Shown: positions 8,755 to 17,824, counted from the first letter of the stretch. The stretch: DNA of 64,000 bases from CAG-791 sp002392385 (GCA_946616295.1 CAMOIU010000006.1:1-64000), one strand, 5' to 3'. Program-made: numbers and translations. Notes: generated by a model from the sequence alone, not told the origin.

Positions 8755-8795
8755 GAGGCCGGCAGCGGGGAGAAGGCACCGGCAGAGGAGCGGAT

Positions 8796-9431
8796 ATGCT
8801 GTATATGATTCGTCACGGGCAGACGGCCGGCAACCGCCAGATGCGGCTGCAGGGCAGGAACGACCTGCCCCTGAATGAGACCGGCGCGGCACAGGCGCGG
8901 GCAGCGGGCAGACAGTTCAGGGAGCGGGGGATCCTGTTCGATGAGATCTGGACCAGCCCGCTGAGAAGGGCTGTGGAGACAGCGGAGATCATCCGGGAGG
9001 AGCTGGGGATCGACGTGCCGGTGTATACCGATGACCGCCTCATGGAGATCGATTACGGGCCCTATGACGGGCTGGGCTTTGATACCCTGCCTCCGGAGAT
9101 GCTGACTTTCTTCGAGGATTTCATCCATAACCCGGCACCGGCGGGCATGGAGCCCCTGGACCATGTGGTGGAGCGGGCCGGCAGCTTTCTGGAGGAGATC
9201 CGGGAACGGCTGGACGGCCGGCGGGTCCTCCTGTCCTTCCATGCCATTATCATGAAGGGCGCCCTGGAATACCTGACGCCGGCTTCAGGGGGCAGCTACT
9301 GGAACGGTTTTCTGGGAAACTGTGAAGTCTACGCGGCGGAGACGGTCGGCGGAGCGATCGCCGTGCCGGTCCGGCTCTTTCCGGGTATCCGGGAGGGGAT
9401 CTATCCGGCCGGCAGTATAAGGCGGGAGTGA
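8796..9431 (+). CDS. Histidine phosphatase (phosphoglycerate-mutase-like)
   Basis: This 211-residue protein begins MLYMIRHGQT, with catalytic His7 in the RHG motif. It continues with TSPLRRAVETAE and a second histidine in LLSFHAIIMKG, both typical of branch 1 histidine phosphatases. The likely role is removal of phosphate from a small metabolite; the substrate is unknown. I chose ATG 8796 because GAGGAG lies 5 bases before it. An alternative ATG at 8751 overlaps the VanX-type gene by 4 bases but has a poor ribosome site. It converges on the PucR gene with only 20 bp between stops. Confidence 0.85.
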   Translation: MLYMIRHGQTAGNRQMRLQGRNDLPLNETGAAQARAAGRQFRERGILFDEIWTSPLRRAVETAEIIREELGIDVPVYTDDRLMEIDYGPYDGLGFDTLPPEMLTFFEDFIHNPAPAGMEPLDHVVERAGSFLEEIRERLDGRRVLLSFHAIIMKGALEYLTPASGGSYWNGFLGNCEVYAAETVGGAIAVPVRLFPGIREGIYPAGSIRRE

Positions 9432-9451
9432 CAGGCCACGGCGCTGCGCCT

Positions 9452-10612
9452 TCAGTCCGCCTCCATGCCCCGGATCATGCAGGCGATCCGGCAGGCGAGC
9501 CTCTGGTCCGGGTCGTCCAGCGTATTGCCCAGGAGTCTGCGGATCGCGGCCATGCGGTAGAGGATGGTGTTGCGGTGGATGTAGAGCTCCTCGGACATGG
9601 CCTTGATGCTTCCGTCGCAGCGGAGGAAGGACTCCAGCGTCCGCAGATAGTCGCTGCCGTGGGCGGCGTCGTAGGCCAGCACAGGCCCCAGTGTCTGCTC
9701 GACATACGCGTGCAGGAGCGCGCGGTCATCCACCATATAGAGAAGACGGTAGACACCCATCCGGGCGAACCGGACAGGACTGGTCCCCCGGATCTGAGAC
9801 ATACAGACAGCAGCCTTCGCGCGGCGATAAGCCGTGCGGAGGTTTTCTATATCGGTCACCTGGTCGCTGACCCCGATGTAGAGCGGCCTGCCGGCCATCC
9901 TCCGCCGGGCCCTTAAGGCAAAATCCTCCAGGATCTCACTGGTCTGGGCATCCGTCATGGCATTCATGACCACGACAAAAAAGCTGTCATAGTAGAAGAA
10001 ATGTCCGTTGTGGGTGAGGTTGGTCAGGTAGAGCTGCATGCGGTAGGACAGCCGCCGGCGTTCCACGGTATCCATGCTGTCCAGGTCGCCGGTGGTCACC
10101 AGCGCGACCTGGAAGGTCCCGTCCAGGTCGAAGTGGGCCAGAAGGTCCGGGGCATAGCGGCTGCGCTCCCGCGGCTCCTCGATGGCCCGGATCAGGGCCG
10201 CGCTGATCTGCTCGTCCGTGGAGGACTGGAGGAAGATGCGGATACTGAAATCCTTGATCATGTCCGCCAGGTAGACCTCCCAGGGGACGGTGAGGAGCGG
10301 CAGGTCGTTCTGGTCGCAGTATTCGATCACAGACGCCGGCAGGTCCATGATATAGTAGCCCGTATTGACGATGAGCCCGGAGGCGTTGTGGGCGGACAGG
10401 GCCCGCACCAGGTCCAGCATGGCGGACTCCTCCCGGAAGCCCAGGCCGGTGGTGACGGCCATTTCCTTCCCGCTGAAGTTCTGGATGATCGTGAGATCCT
10501 CCAGCATCAGCAGCCAGCTGATGGAGTTGGACCATCCGGTCCTGCCCGCCTTCAGTTCCATCCGGTAGCGGTCGCTGCCGACCACCAGCATGTCCTCGAT
10601 CGTAAAGCCCAT
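9452..10612 (-). CDS. PucR/CdaR-family transcriptional regulator
   Basis: This 386-residue protein has the N-terminal PucR domain (residues ~1-125; FTIEDML, VVTTGLGF-like stretch), a central GGDEF-like CdaR region (~140-270), and a C-terminal helix-turn-helix with SIKAMSEELYIHRNTILYR followed by RIRRLLG-like residues. Family members activate purine, sugar-diacid or amino-acid catabolic genes on binding a ligand. The facing intergenic region carries two TTGTG/CACAA palindromes that could be its operators. The only divergent gene is a 54-residue ORF of unknown role, so the target is not obvious. Confidence 0.85.
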   Translation of the reverse strand: MGFTIEDMLVVGSDRYRMELKAGRTGWSNSISWLLMLEDLTIIQNFSGKEMAVTTGLGFREESAMLDLVRALSAHNASGLIVNTGYYIMDLPASVIEYCDQNDLPLLTVPWEVYLADMIKDFSIRIFLQSSTDEQISAALIRAIEEPRERSRYAPDLLAHFDLDGTFQVALVTTGDLDSMDTVERRRLSYRMQLYLTNLTHNGHFFYYDSFFVVVMNAMTDAQTSEILEDFALRARRRMAGRPLYIGVSDQVTDIENLRTAYRRAKAAVCMSQIRGTSPVRFARMGVYRLLYMVDDRALLHAYVEQTLGPVLAYDAAHGSDYLRTLESFLRCDGSIKAMSEELYIHRNTILYRMAAIRRLLGNTLDDPDQRLACRIACMIRGMEAD

Positions 10613-10677
10613 GGTACCCTCCTTTCACCCCGCTTACCTCTCAGTCTAGCAGAGAAGGCGGCGAGATGTCCATACAA

Positions 10678-10746
10678 TTGTGCTGCGGGCACAAACGGAC
10701 GGGATATTATGATGCCGTGAGTATCTGGAAACACAATATCTTTGTG
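10678..10746. promoter_or_regulatory. Two TTGTG/CACAA palindromes between the PucR gene and the small ORF
   Basis: TTGTGC-TGCGG-GCACAA lies at 10678-10694 and CACAA-TATCT-TTGTG at 10732-10746. They use the same half-site in opposite order, 38 bp apart. They are possible operators for the adjacent PucR-type regulator. Confidence 0.35.
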
Positions 10747-10823
10747 ATAAGATGATGGCAGAACAGGAGATACAGGAACCGGCATCATACAGTGCAGACC
10801 GGCTGCGCACAGGAGGTGGAGAG

Positions 10824-10988
10824 ATGTCAATCATGGGAATCGTTTATTACGACAAGTACAGTCACGATCATCAGATGCCCGAGTGGGCCCGCGCGGAGCG
10901 CTATGAGTTCTGCGACGGCTTCTACGAGGCGGACAGAAAGGGCGGCCTGCTGCACAGCGTCGCGTCTATCCTGATGTCCATTTTCTGA
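10824..10988 (+). CDS. Small hypothetical protein (54 aa)
   Basis: This ORF begins MSIMGIVYYDKYSHDHQMPE and ends ASILMSIF. I recognise no family. A strong ribosome site (AGGAGGTGGAG) lies 5 bases before ATG 10824 and a perfect terminator follows 40 bp after the stop, which together support a real gene. The sequence is rich in Tyr, His and acidic residues, with a short hydrophobic tail too short to be a clear membrane helix. Confidence 0.55.
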   Translation: MSIMGIVYYDKYSHDHQMPEWARAERYEFCDGFYEADRKGGLLHSVASILMSIF

Positions 10989-11028
10989 GGGCTTGACCCG
11001 GCATACAGAAGCTGAATACAGCACCACG

Positions 11029-11065
11029 CCGCATTGAGGAGGGATCCTCAATGCGGCTGTTTTTG
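11029..11065 (+). terminator. Terminator after the small ORF
   Basis: Perfect 12-bp stem CCGCATTGAGGA/TCCTCAATGCGG with a GGGA loop, followed by CTGTTTTTG. Confidence 0.88.
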
Positions 11066-11180
11066 TCCGGGAGAGTTTGCTGTACACCTACTCGGCGGCC
11101 CTGAAATGGTGTATGATAAGAAGACGCGGGCACTGATCCGGTGTCCGGACGGCAACAGGAAGACCGGATGAGGTGGATAC

Positions 11181-12380
11181 ATGCAGGAAAACACTAAAAA
11201 ACTGACCTTCGGGGCCATGATCGTGGCCATCTTCGGCGTGCTGCTTCTGGCCAACCGGCAGACGGCCGGTCTGCTGGAGGAGATGTTCATGTACATCTTC
11301 CCCATCCCCATGGTGGCATTTTCGGCCCGGTATGACTGGAAGAACAGTCTTCCGGTCCTCTTCTGCATGTGCTTCTTCTCCTTCCTCTTCGGGACCTTTT
11401 CCACCATGTTCTATGCCATCAGCGGCGCGGTGACGGGCCTGGTCCTGGGAACGCGGATCTACAGGAAGCGGGATATGACGAGGACCCTGGTCCTGGTCAT
11501 GCTGCTCTCGGCCGTGGCCAATCTCCTCAGCACCTATGTGCTGGCCTCTGTGATGGGCTATGACCTGGCGGCAGATCTCACGGAGATGGAGACCATGATG
11601 CACTCCATGATGCAGACCGTGATCGACCAGGGAACGCAGAACGGCGTCAACGTGGACGCCTATACCCAGGTCATGCAGCTGCTGACGCCCGACTATATCC
11701 GCAGGATCTTCCTGATCTCCATGATCATCATGGGACTGGTCCAGGGCTTCCTGGTGTATGAGCTGAGTCTGCTGATCCTGCGGAGGCTCCGCTATCCGGT
11801 GCCGCGGCCTACGCCGATCTCCGAGTTCGCCCCGCCGGCCTGGTCCGCCATTGCGGCCGGCGCGCTTTTCTTCGGCTATTCTTATACGCTGGGCAGACCC
11901 CTTTCGAATGAGGTGCTGCAGAATCTCCTGCAGGCGGGCGGCATGATGGGTATGATGTACCTGGCCGCCTTCGGATATATCGCCGCGATCCTCTTCCTGC
12001 GCAGGCACATCCGGAGCAAGGCGCTGGGCTTTCTGCGGATCGTGGTCCCCCTGCTGCTCTTCATGACCATGCCCCAGGTCCTGATGCTGGCCGGATTCTT
12101 CTATATCACCGGCAGTCTCAGGCGTTATCTGACGGAGGCTCCCCAGGAGCAGGAGGAGAGCGGGAAGACCGGAGCAGCGGGCGGCGGACAGGGCGCCCGG
12201 GGAACGGGAACAGCAGGAGCCGGCGGACAGGGCGCCCGGGGAACGGGAACAGCAGGAGCCGGCGGTGCCGACAGCAATGCCCGCCGTCCGGGCAGACGGC
12301 GCAGCATCGCGGAGCTGGCCAGGCTGACGGTTGATGAGACGGAGCAGGAAACGGACGTGGACATTATGAAGGAAGTCTGA
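11181..12380 (+). CDS. DUF2232 (YybS-like) multi-pass membrane protein with Gly/Ala-rich tail repeat
   Basis: This 399-residue protein has about eight membrane segments (residues ~10-320). The pattern MVAFSARYDWKNSLP and GAVTGLVLGTRIYRKRD matches DUF2232/YybS proteins, whose function is poorly known; YybS sits beside the replication/DHH genes in bacilli. The cytoplasmic-looking tail (~320-399) holds two exact copies of a 13-residue GQGARGTGTAGAG unit, encoded by a 39-bp DNA tandem repeat. It has its own terminator and a weak ribosome site before ATG 11181. Confidence 0.75.
   Translation: MQENTKKLTFGAMIVAIFGVLLLANRQTAGLLEEMFMYIFPIPMVAFSARYDWKNSLPVLFCMCFFSFLFGTFSTMFYAISGAVTGLVLGTRIYRKRDMTRTLVLVMLLSAVANLLSTYVLASVMGYDLAADLTEMETMMHSMMQTVIDQGTQNGVNVDAYTQVMQLLTPDYIRRIFLISMIIMGLVQGFLVYELSLLILRRLRYPVPRPTPISEFAPPAWSAIAAGALFFGYSYTLGRPLSNEVLQNLLQAGGMMGMMYLAAFGYIAAILFLRRHIRSKALGFLRIVVPLLLFMTMPQVLMLAGFFYITGSLRRYLTEAPQEQEESGKTGAAGGGQGARGTGTAGAGGQGARGTGTAGAGGADSNARRPGRRRSIAELARLTVDETEQETDVDIMKEV
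12186..12263 (+). repeat. 39-bp tandem repeat, two exact copies, in frame
   Basis: The unit begins GGACAGGGCGCCCGGGG, with copies at 12186-12224 and 12225-12263. It encodes 13 residues per copy in the tail of the DUF2232 protein. Because 39 is a multiple of 3, copy-number change would keep the frame. Confidence 0.9.
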
Positions 12381-12383
12381 AAT

Positions 12384-12425
12384 AATAGAGATGAGAACAG
12401 AGATTTTCCTGTTCTCATCTCTATT
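12384..12425. terminator. 17-bp perfect palindromic terminator
   Basis: AATAGAGATGAGAACAG pairs perfectly with CTGTTCTCATCTCTATT around an 8-base AGATTTTC loop. The A/T ends of the stem can serve as short U-tracts in both directions. Confidence 0.7.
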
Positions 12426-12452
12426 CGTATCCGGGTCGGGAAGGAGGATCTT

Positions 12453-13007
12453 ATGAGCACTGACACAGCGGGAAGAGAGCATATTCAGAAGATCAGAAGC
12501 CGCCTGATGAGCGGCAACCGGAAGTATGTCGCCGGCCCGGACGCGGCCCTGCGGATCGATACGGCCGAGAACGGCCAGCATCCCTACGCGATCGTAGTCT
12601 GCTGTTCTGATTCGAGAGTGATACCGGAGCAGATCTTCTCCTGCGGGATCGGAGAGCTGTTCGTGATCCGGGTCGCCGGCAACGTGCTGGACCGGCATCA
12701 GCTGGGCAGTATTGAATATGCCGCGGGCCATCTGGGCTGCCGTAAGGTCATCGTCCTGGGCCATACCGGATGCGGCGCCGTCAGTGCCGCGCTCAGCGGC
12801 GGCGGCGACGGATTCATCAAATATATCACCGATGATATTCTGGAAGCCATCGGTGAGGAGAGGGACCCTGACAAGGCGTCCTGTCTCAATGTCGAACATG
12901 CCGTGGCCCGGCTGAAGAAGGAATTCGCCGAGCATCCGGAGGTGGGCAGCGCGCAGATCACCGGAGCCGTTTATGACATCCGCAGCGGAGAAGTGCGCTG
13001 GCTGTAA
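12453..13007 (+). CDS. Beta-class carbonic anhydrase
   Basis: This 184-residue protein has the zinc ligands Cys51, His104 and Cys107 (CCSDSR and VLGHTGCGA) and the Asp53-Arg55 dyad. It hydrates CO2 to bicarbonate in the cytoplasm, supplying carboxylases. It has the length of the small prokaryotic clade. AAGGAGG lies 7-13 bases before ATG 12453. The M29 aminopeptidase follows 20 bp later and is probably cotranscribed. Confidence 0.92.
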   Translation: MSTDTAGREHIQKIRSRLMSGNRKYVAGPDAALRIDTAENGQHPYAIVVCCSDSRVIPEQIFSCGIGELFVIRVAGNVLDRHQLGSIEYAAGHLGCRKVIVLGHTGCGAVSAALSGGGDGFIKYITDDILEAIGEERDPDKASCLNVEHAVARLKKEFAEHPEVGSAQITGAVYDIRSGEVRWL

Positions 13008-13027
13008 CAGTAAACAGGAGGCAGCTT

Positions 13028-14266
13028 ATGGAAATAACCGAATCCGTTCTGCGCAAATACGCGGAACTGATCGTACGCACCGGCGCCAATGTGCAGCCGG
13101 GACAGGTGGTGCAGCTCACCATCGCGGTGGAGCAGCATGCTTTTGCCGCTATGGTCATGGAGGCCTGCTACAAGGCCGGCGCGAGGAAGGTGAACATCGA
13201 CTGGACCTGTGATGTCCAGAGCAGACTGAATTATCTGTACGCGGACCAGGAGACCCTTTCCGCCGTACTTCCCTGGGAGGAGGCCAAACTGCAGCAGATG
13301 GTGGATGACCTTCCCTGCAGGATCTTCGTCGTATCGGAGGATCCCGATGCCATGGACGGCGTGGATCCCCAGAAACTGTCCGCCGTGACCCAGAGCCGGG
13401 CCAGGGTGATCAAGCCCTACCGCAACGCCATTGAGGGTAAGCATCAGTGGACCATCGCCGCCTACCCTTCGGAAAAATGGGCCTGCAAATGCTTCCCGGA
13501 CGCGGAGAGTCCGGAGGAGGCCGTACAGATGCTGTGGGAGGCGATCCTGAAGACCGTGCGGGTCACGGAGGGTAACGATCCCGTGGCCGCCTGGAAGGCA
13601 CACACGGATTTCATCGAGGAGAAGGCCGCCTGGCTCAACGCCCAGGGCTTCACCTCTCTCCGCTACCGGAGCGCCAACGGCACGGACTTCACCGTGGACC
13701 TGATCCCGGAAGCCAGATGGGAGGGCGCCGGGGCGGTCAATCCCCTGAACGGCGCCTTCTATATTCCCAATATGCCCACGGAGGAGATCTTCACCTCCCC
13801 GCGGGCGGGCAGCTGCGAGGGGACCCTGGTGGCCGTCAAGCCCCTGTCCTGGAACAGCCAGATCATCGACGGATTCTCCATCACCTTTGAAAACGGACGC
13901 GCGGTCTCCTGCAGGGCCGAGAAGGGACAGACCCTTCTGGAACAGATGCTGCGGATGGACGACGGCGCTTCCATGCTGGGAGAAGTGGCCCTGGTGCCCA
14001 AGGAGAGCCCTGTAAACCAGTGCGGCTTCCTGTTTTACGAGACCCTTTTCGACGAGAACGCCTGCTGCCACTGCGCCGTGGGCATGGGCTTCAAGGAGGT
14101 GCTGCCGGGCGGCGACGACCTGACCATGGAAGAGGCCGTGGAGCGGGGGATCAACGATTCCATCATCCATGTGGATTTCATGGTCGGCGCTGAGGACCTG
14201 GCCATCGACGGGATCCGACCGGACGGCAGTATGGTGCCGGTCTTCCGGGACGGGACATGGACATGA
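13028..14266 (+). CDS. Aminopeptidase, peptidase family M29
   Basis: This 412-residue protein has the M29 layout: an N-terminal domain starting ITESVLRKYAELIV and a C-terminal metal-binding half with TEEIFTSP, GEVALVP, FYETLFDENACCH and IIHVDFM, which supply the Glu, His and Asp ligands of the two-metal site. These cytosolic enzymes remove N-terminal residues from peptides. The length is typical (~410). Its stop overlaps the start of the next gene (ATGA). Confidence 0.9.
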   Translation: MEITESVLRKYAELIVRTGANVQPGQVVQLTIAVEQHAFAAMVMEACYKAGARKVNIDWTCDVQSRLNYLYADQETLSAVLPWEEAKLQQMVDDLPCRIFVVSEDPDAMDGVDPQKLSAVTQSRARVIKPYRNAIEGKHQWTIAAYPSEKWACKCFPDAESPEEAVQMLWEAILKTVRVTEGNDPVAAWKAHTDFIEEKAAWLNAQGFTSLRYRSANGTDFTVDLIPEARWEGAGAVNPLNGAFYIPNMPTEEIFTSPRAGSCEGTLVAVKPLSWNSQIIDGFSITFENGRAVSCRAEKGQTLLEQMLRMDDGASMLGEVALVPKESPVNQCGFLFYETLFDENACCHCAVGMGFKEVLPGGDDLTMEEAVERGINDSIIHVDFMVGAEDLAIDGIRPDGSMVPVFRDGTWT

Positions 14267-15633
14267 TGGGCGGAAACGGAGAGGACATCGCTGTAAAGAA
14301 GCAGCAGCGTCTGCCGCTGCCGGGACAGAGGATCCTGAGATCTGTCCTGGCGGCGCTTCTGTGCATGGTCATATATTTTGCCCGGGGCAGGAGAGGAACG
14401 CCCTTCTATTCCATCATCGCGGCTCTCCAGTGCATACAGCCCTACGCAGTCAACATGCTCAAGGTCGGCAGGAACCGGATCATCGGCACACTGACGGGCG
14501 CCTTCTGGGGTTCGGTCTTCCTTTTCGGCGCCCTGTGGCTGTCCGGCGGAAGGGTGGAGTATGACACCAGCCTGGTCTATTACGCGGGACTGGCCGTATT
14601 CATCGGGATCGACCTCTATTCCACCGTCCTTCTCAGGATCCGGGAATCCTCCTATTTCTCCACGGTCGTCCTGCTCAGCATCACCATGAACCACATCGGC
14701 GACCTGGATCCTTATCTCTTCGTTTTTAACAGGACCATGGACACCATCATCGGGGTGGGAGCCGCGATCGTGATCAATTCCCTGCACCTGCCCAGGGACC
14801 GGGACTGTGAGACCCTGTTCGTCTCCGGGGTGGACCACGTCCTTTTCAGGGAAGACAGGCACCTGTCCCCCTTCACCAGGGTGCAGCTCAACCGCTTCAT
14901 CCAGGACGGCATGCGGTTCTCCGTGTCCACCAGGCAGACGCCGGCCACCGTGCGGGAGCTCATGGCAGGGGTGGACCTGCGGCTTCCCATCATCGCCATG
15001 GACGGCGCTGTCCTGTATGATATGAAGACCAGGACCTATCTCCGGACCATCAAGATGGACAGGACTCTGGCGGAAGAGGTCGGGAGATTTCTGGACAGAA
15101 AGAACAAGCCCTTTTATATCAACACGGTGGAGGAGAATCTTCTGGTCATCTACAGCCGGGGGTACCGGCTGAACGGACCGGCGCCGGAGCCCGGCAGTCC
15201 GGAGGAGGCCATGCGGGTCCTCTATGAGCGCAAGAAGAATTCTCCCTACAGAAACTATGTGAATACGGACAGCCTGGTGACCGAAAATGTGCTCTACCAT
15301 CTGGTGATCGGACCGGAAGAGGAGATGAAAAGCCTGCGGGAGGCCCTCATGAGGGAGCCCTGGGCCGGGGAGATCCGGACCTCTCTGGACACCTTTGACT
15401 GCAGGGAGGGTGAGCGGATCCTGCGTATTTACAGCCGGCAGGCGACCAGAAGAGCCATGCTGGAGGAACTGGCCGCCTATACCGGGGCGGCGCGGACGGT
15501 CCTGTTCGGAACGACACAGGACGAGTGCGATGTGAGAATACCGGATGCCGGCGGCGGCAGCATGGTCAAGGAACTCAAGAAACGATTCGAACCCGTCAGC
15601 CTGAAGGGATGGAGACATATCCTGCGGCTGTGA
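14257..15633 (+). CDS. Aromatic-acid-exporter-like membrane domain fused to a degenerate HAD (Cof-type) domain
   Basis: Residues ~25-180 of this 458-residue protein hold about five or six hydrophobic segments with the FUSC/ArAE pattern (AALQCIQPYAVNMLKVGRNRIIGTLTGAFWG region). Residues ~186-455 look like a Cof-type HAD phosphatase (FIQDGMRFSVSTRQTPATV, IIAMDGAVLYD). The catalytic motif DxDGT has become GVDHV (191-195), so the nucleophilic Asp is Gly. The late GDxxND motif is GTTQDE (418-423). The HAD part therefore looks inactive and may sense a ligand. The start is ATG 14257 or 14263, overlapping the M29 stop. Confidence 0.7.
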   Translation: MDMMGGNGEDIAVKKQQRLPLPGQRILRSVLAALLCMVIYFARGRRGTPFYSIIAALQCIQPYAVNMLKVGRNRIIGTLTGAFWGSVFLFGALWLSGGRVEYDTSLVYYAGLAVFIGIDLYSTVLLRIRESSYFSTVVLLSITMNHIGDLDPYLFVFNRTMDTIIGVGAAIVINSLHLPRDRDCETLFVSGVDHVLFREDRHLSPFTRVQLNRFIQDGMRFSVSTRQTPATVRELMAGVDLRLPIIAMDGAVLYDMKTRTYLRTIKMDRTLAEEVGRFLDRKNKPFYINTVEENLLVIYSRGYRLNGPAPEPGSPEEAMRVLYERKKNSPYRNYVNTDSLVTENVLYHLVIGPEEEMKSLREALMREPWAGEIRTSLDTFDCREGERILRIYSRQATRRAMLEELAAYTGAARTVLFGTTQDECDVRIPDAGGGSMVKELKKRFEPVSLKGWRHILRL

Positions 15634-15677
15634 AGGGGCAGGGAAGAGCAGGCGCGGCCTGCGGAAAGGACAGGGAG

Positions 15678-16964
15678 ATGGAAAGAGAAGAGCAGATAAC
15701 GGGCGTGACGCCGGAGACGGCCGGGACGGAGAGTGTCCCGGAGCAGACGGCTGTACCGGAGACCGTCGGGGAGGCCCTTCCGGCCGACGCGCAGGCAGAG
15801 ACGGCAGAGCCTACAGAGACTGCTGAGGAGACCATGACGGCGGCAGAAACAGCGGCAGAGACTCCCGCGGAGACCTTCGGGGAAACGCCCGCGGAAGGCA
15901 GTCCCGAGGCGGAGACGCCGGAGAAGGCACGTCCCGGCTTCCTTCGCGCCTCGCGGAAGTGGACGGATATCTTCCCCATCGCAGCCGTCCTGTCCGTGGG
16001 ACTGATGATGCTCGGAGAGCTTCTCACCAGTCTTCTGCATGAACATGTCCCGGTCACGGCCTGGTTCAATTCCCTCACCGGGGATGAGGCGGTCACCGTA
16101 TTCCTCAGTCAGTATTTCGATTTTATCGGCATCTGGGTGGCCTTCATCGTCCTCATCACCATCTTCTGGACCAACTGGCCCATGTGGAAGGCCTTCTCCT
16201 TCAACCGCCACGGCAATAATCTGCGGGCCATCCTGGCCGGCATTCTTCTGGGCGGCGGCATGAACGGCTTCTGCATTCTCATGTCCGTCCTGCAGGGGGA
16301 TATCAAGCTCAGCTTCAACCGTTTCGACCCGGCGCTCTTCTTCCTCTTCCTGCTCTGTGTGATGATCCAGTCCGGCGCGGAGGAGATCATAGACCGCTGC
16401 TATCTCTACCAGAAGCTGCGCAGAAGATATCGCTGGCCGATCATCGCCATCCTGGTCAATTCCCTGGTCTTCTCGGCGCTGCATATGTTCAATCCCAATG
16501 TCACCTGGATCGGACTGCTGCAGGTCTTTGAGATCGGTGTGCTCTTCTCCCTCATCATCTACTTCTATGACAGTCTCTGGACGGTGATCTGGGCCCACAC
16601 GGCGTGGAATTTCTCCCAGAGCATCGTGTTCGGTCTGCCCAACAGCGGCATTGTGTCCGCCTATTCGGTCTTCCGGCTGGATGCCGCCTCCGCCCGCAAC
16701 GGCATCTTCTATAACGTGGGATTCGGCGTGGAAGGCAGTATCGGCGCCAACGCAGTCATCGGCGTCTTCATCGTCCTCCTCCTGCTCGTCGCCCTGATCA
16801 AAAGGAAGGGAGAGAGGGCGGATCACTGGGCAGGCATGGAAGAGAAGGCAGCCCGGCCGGTCACCATCGGGGCCAGGATCGGGTCGGTCATCGGCTGGAT
16901 CCTGATGGCGGCCTGCATCGCGGGCGCTGTCCTTGTGGCTATTCACTTCTATAACAGGGGCTGA
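15678..16964 (+). CDS. CPBP-family intramembrane glutamic endopeptidase with acidic N-terminal tail
   Basis: This 428-residue protein starts with a ~90-residue Glu/Thr/Ala-rich disordered tail (ETAEPTETAEE, AETPEKA), followed by eight or so helices. The CPBP (CAAX protease/bacteriocin-processing) motifs are EEIIDR (motif 1), FSALH (FxxxH, motif 2) and HTAWN (motif 3). Relatives cleave membrane or prenylated proteins or give bacteriocin self-immunity. I chose ATG 15678 because AAAGGA precedes it by 7 bases. In-frame starts at 15525 and 15609 lie inside the previous gene. Confidence 0.82.
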   Translation: MEREEQITGVTPETAGTESVPEQTAVPETVGEALPADAQAETAEPTETAEETMTAAETAAETPAETFGETPAEGSPEAETPEKARPGFLRASRKWTDIFPIAAVLSVGLMMLGELLTSLLHEHVPVTAWFNSLTGDEAVTVFLSQYFDFIGIWVAFIVLITIFWTNWPMWKAFSFNRHGNNLRAILAGILLGGGMNGFCILMSVLQGDIKLSFNRFDPALFFLFLLCVMIQSGAEEIIDRCYLYQKLRRRYRWPIIAILVNSLVFSALHMFNPNVTWIGLLQVFEIGVLFSLIIYFYDSLWTVIWAHTAWNFSQSIVFGLPNSGIVSAYSVFRLDAASARNGIFYNVGFGVEGSIGANAVIGVFIVLLLLVALIKRKGERADHWAGMEEKAARPVTIGARIGSVIGWILMAACIAGAVLVAIHFYNRG

Positions 16965-16978
16965 CGGGGATACAGCGT

Positions 16979-17644
16979 ATGAATGCCAACTCTTTTTTCA
17001 ACAATGAAAGTCCGCTGGTATCGCTCCTCAACCGGGTAGGCGATCTGATCGTCCTGAACATGCTCTTCCTCCTGTGCTGCATTCCCATCGTGACGATCGG
17101 GGCGGCCCTGACGGCCATGCACTATGTGTGCCTCAGGATGATCCGCAATGAGGAGGGCTATATCACCAGGGATTTCTTCCGGTCCTTCCGCATGAACTTC
17201 CGCCAGTCCACCCTGATCTGGCTGCTGATGATGGTCGTCCTGCTCATGGTCGGGACAGATATCGTCATGCTGCCCCGCACGGAGGTCACTTACCCCGCGC
17301 TCTTCCATTACATCCTGCTGGCGGACGGGGTGGTGGTCCTGGCGGTGGGGCTCTACGCCTTCCCGCTGCAGGCAAGGTTCGTGAACCCTCTGCACAGGAC
17401 CCTGTGGAACGCGGCCCTGCTGACTGTGGGCTCTTTTCCCAGGACACTGGCCATGCTCGTCCTCATGGTGGTTCCCTTCATAATTCTGTTTGCGATCCCC
17501 CAGCTGCTGCCCATCGTGGTCTGCATGGGATTCTCCTCGGCGGTCTATGCCTGCGCGGCCCTTTATGATCCGGTCTTCCGGCGGATGGAGCCCGCCCCGG
17601 ATACGGAGGACAGCCCGCAGGAAGATGAAAATGAGTCAATTTGA
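16979..17644 (+). CDS. YesL-family (DUF624) membrane protein
   Basis: This 221-residue protein has five hydrophobic segments and the DUF624 pattern NRVGDLIVLNMLFLLCCIPIV-type first helix, then TIGAALTAMHYVCLRMI and EGYITRDFFRSFR. YesL proteins occur beside sugar ABC transporters and are of unknown biochemical role. Here it follows the CPBP gene by 14 bp, so the pair is probably cotranscribed. The ribosome site is weak. Confidence 0.85.
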   Translation: MNANSFFNNESPLVSLLNRVGDLIVLNMLFLLCCIPIVTIGAALTAMHYVCLRMIRNEEGYITRDFFRSFRMNFRQSTLIWLLMMVVLLMVGTDIVMLPRTEVTYPALFHYILLADGVVVLAVGLYAFPLQARFVNPLHRTLWNAALLTVGSFPRTLAMLVLMVVPFIILFAIPQLLPIVVCMGFSSAVYACAALYDPVFRRMEPAPDTEDSPQEDENESI

Positions 17645-17686
17645 TTCTTTTCAGACTGTTACAGAAGTGTTAATATAAACCTATAC

Positions 17687-17728
17687 GGGTCCGATTTCAG
17701 ACAGCCTGTCGGAGACCGGACCTTTTTG
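17687..17728 (+). terminator. Probable terminator after the YesL gene
   Basis: GGTCCG (17688-17693) pairs with CGGACC (17717-17722), followed by TTTTT. The stem is short but correctly placed. Confidence 0.55.
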
Positions 17729-17824
17729 TACGAAACAGATGGAAAACATCTCATTATTCTGGTCTCAGCAGCAAAGAGGAGCGAGACAAGAGTAAGACAG
17801 CAGGTCAGTCTTCGGGAGGAAGAG

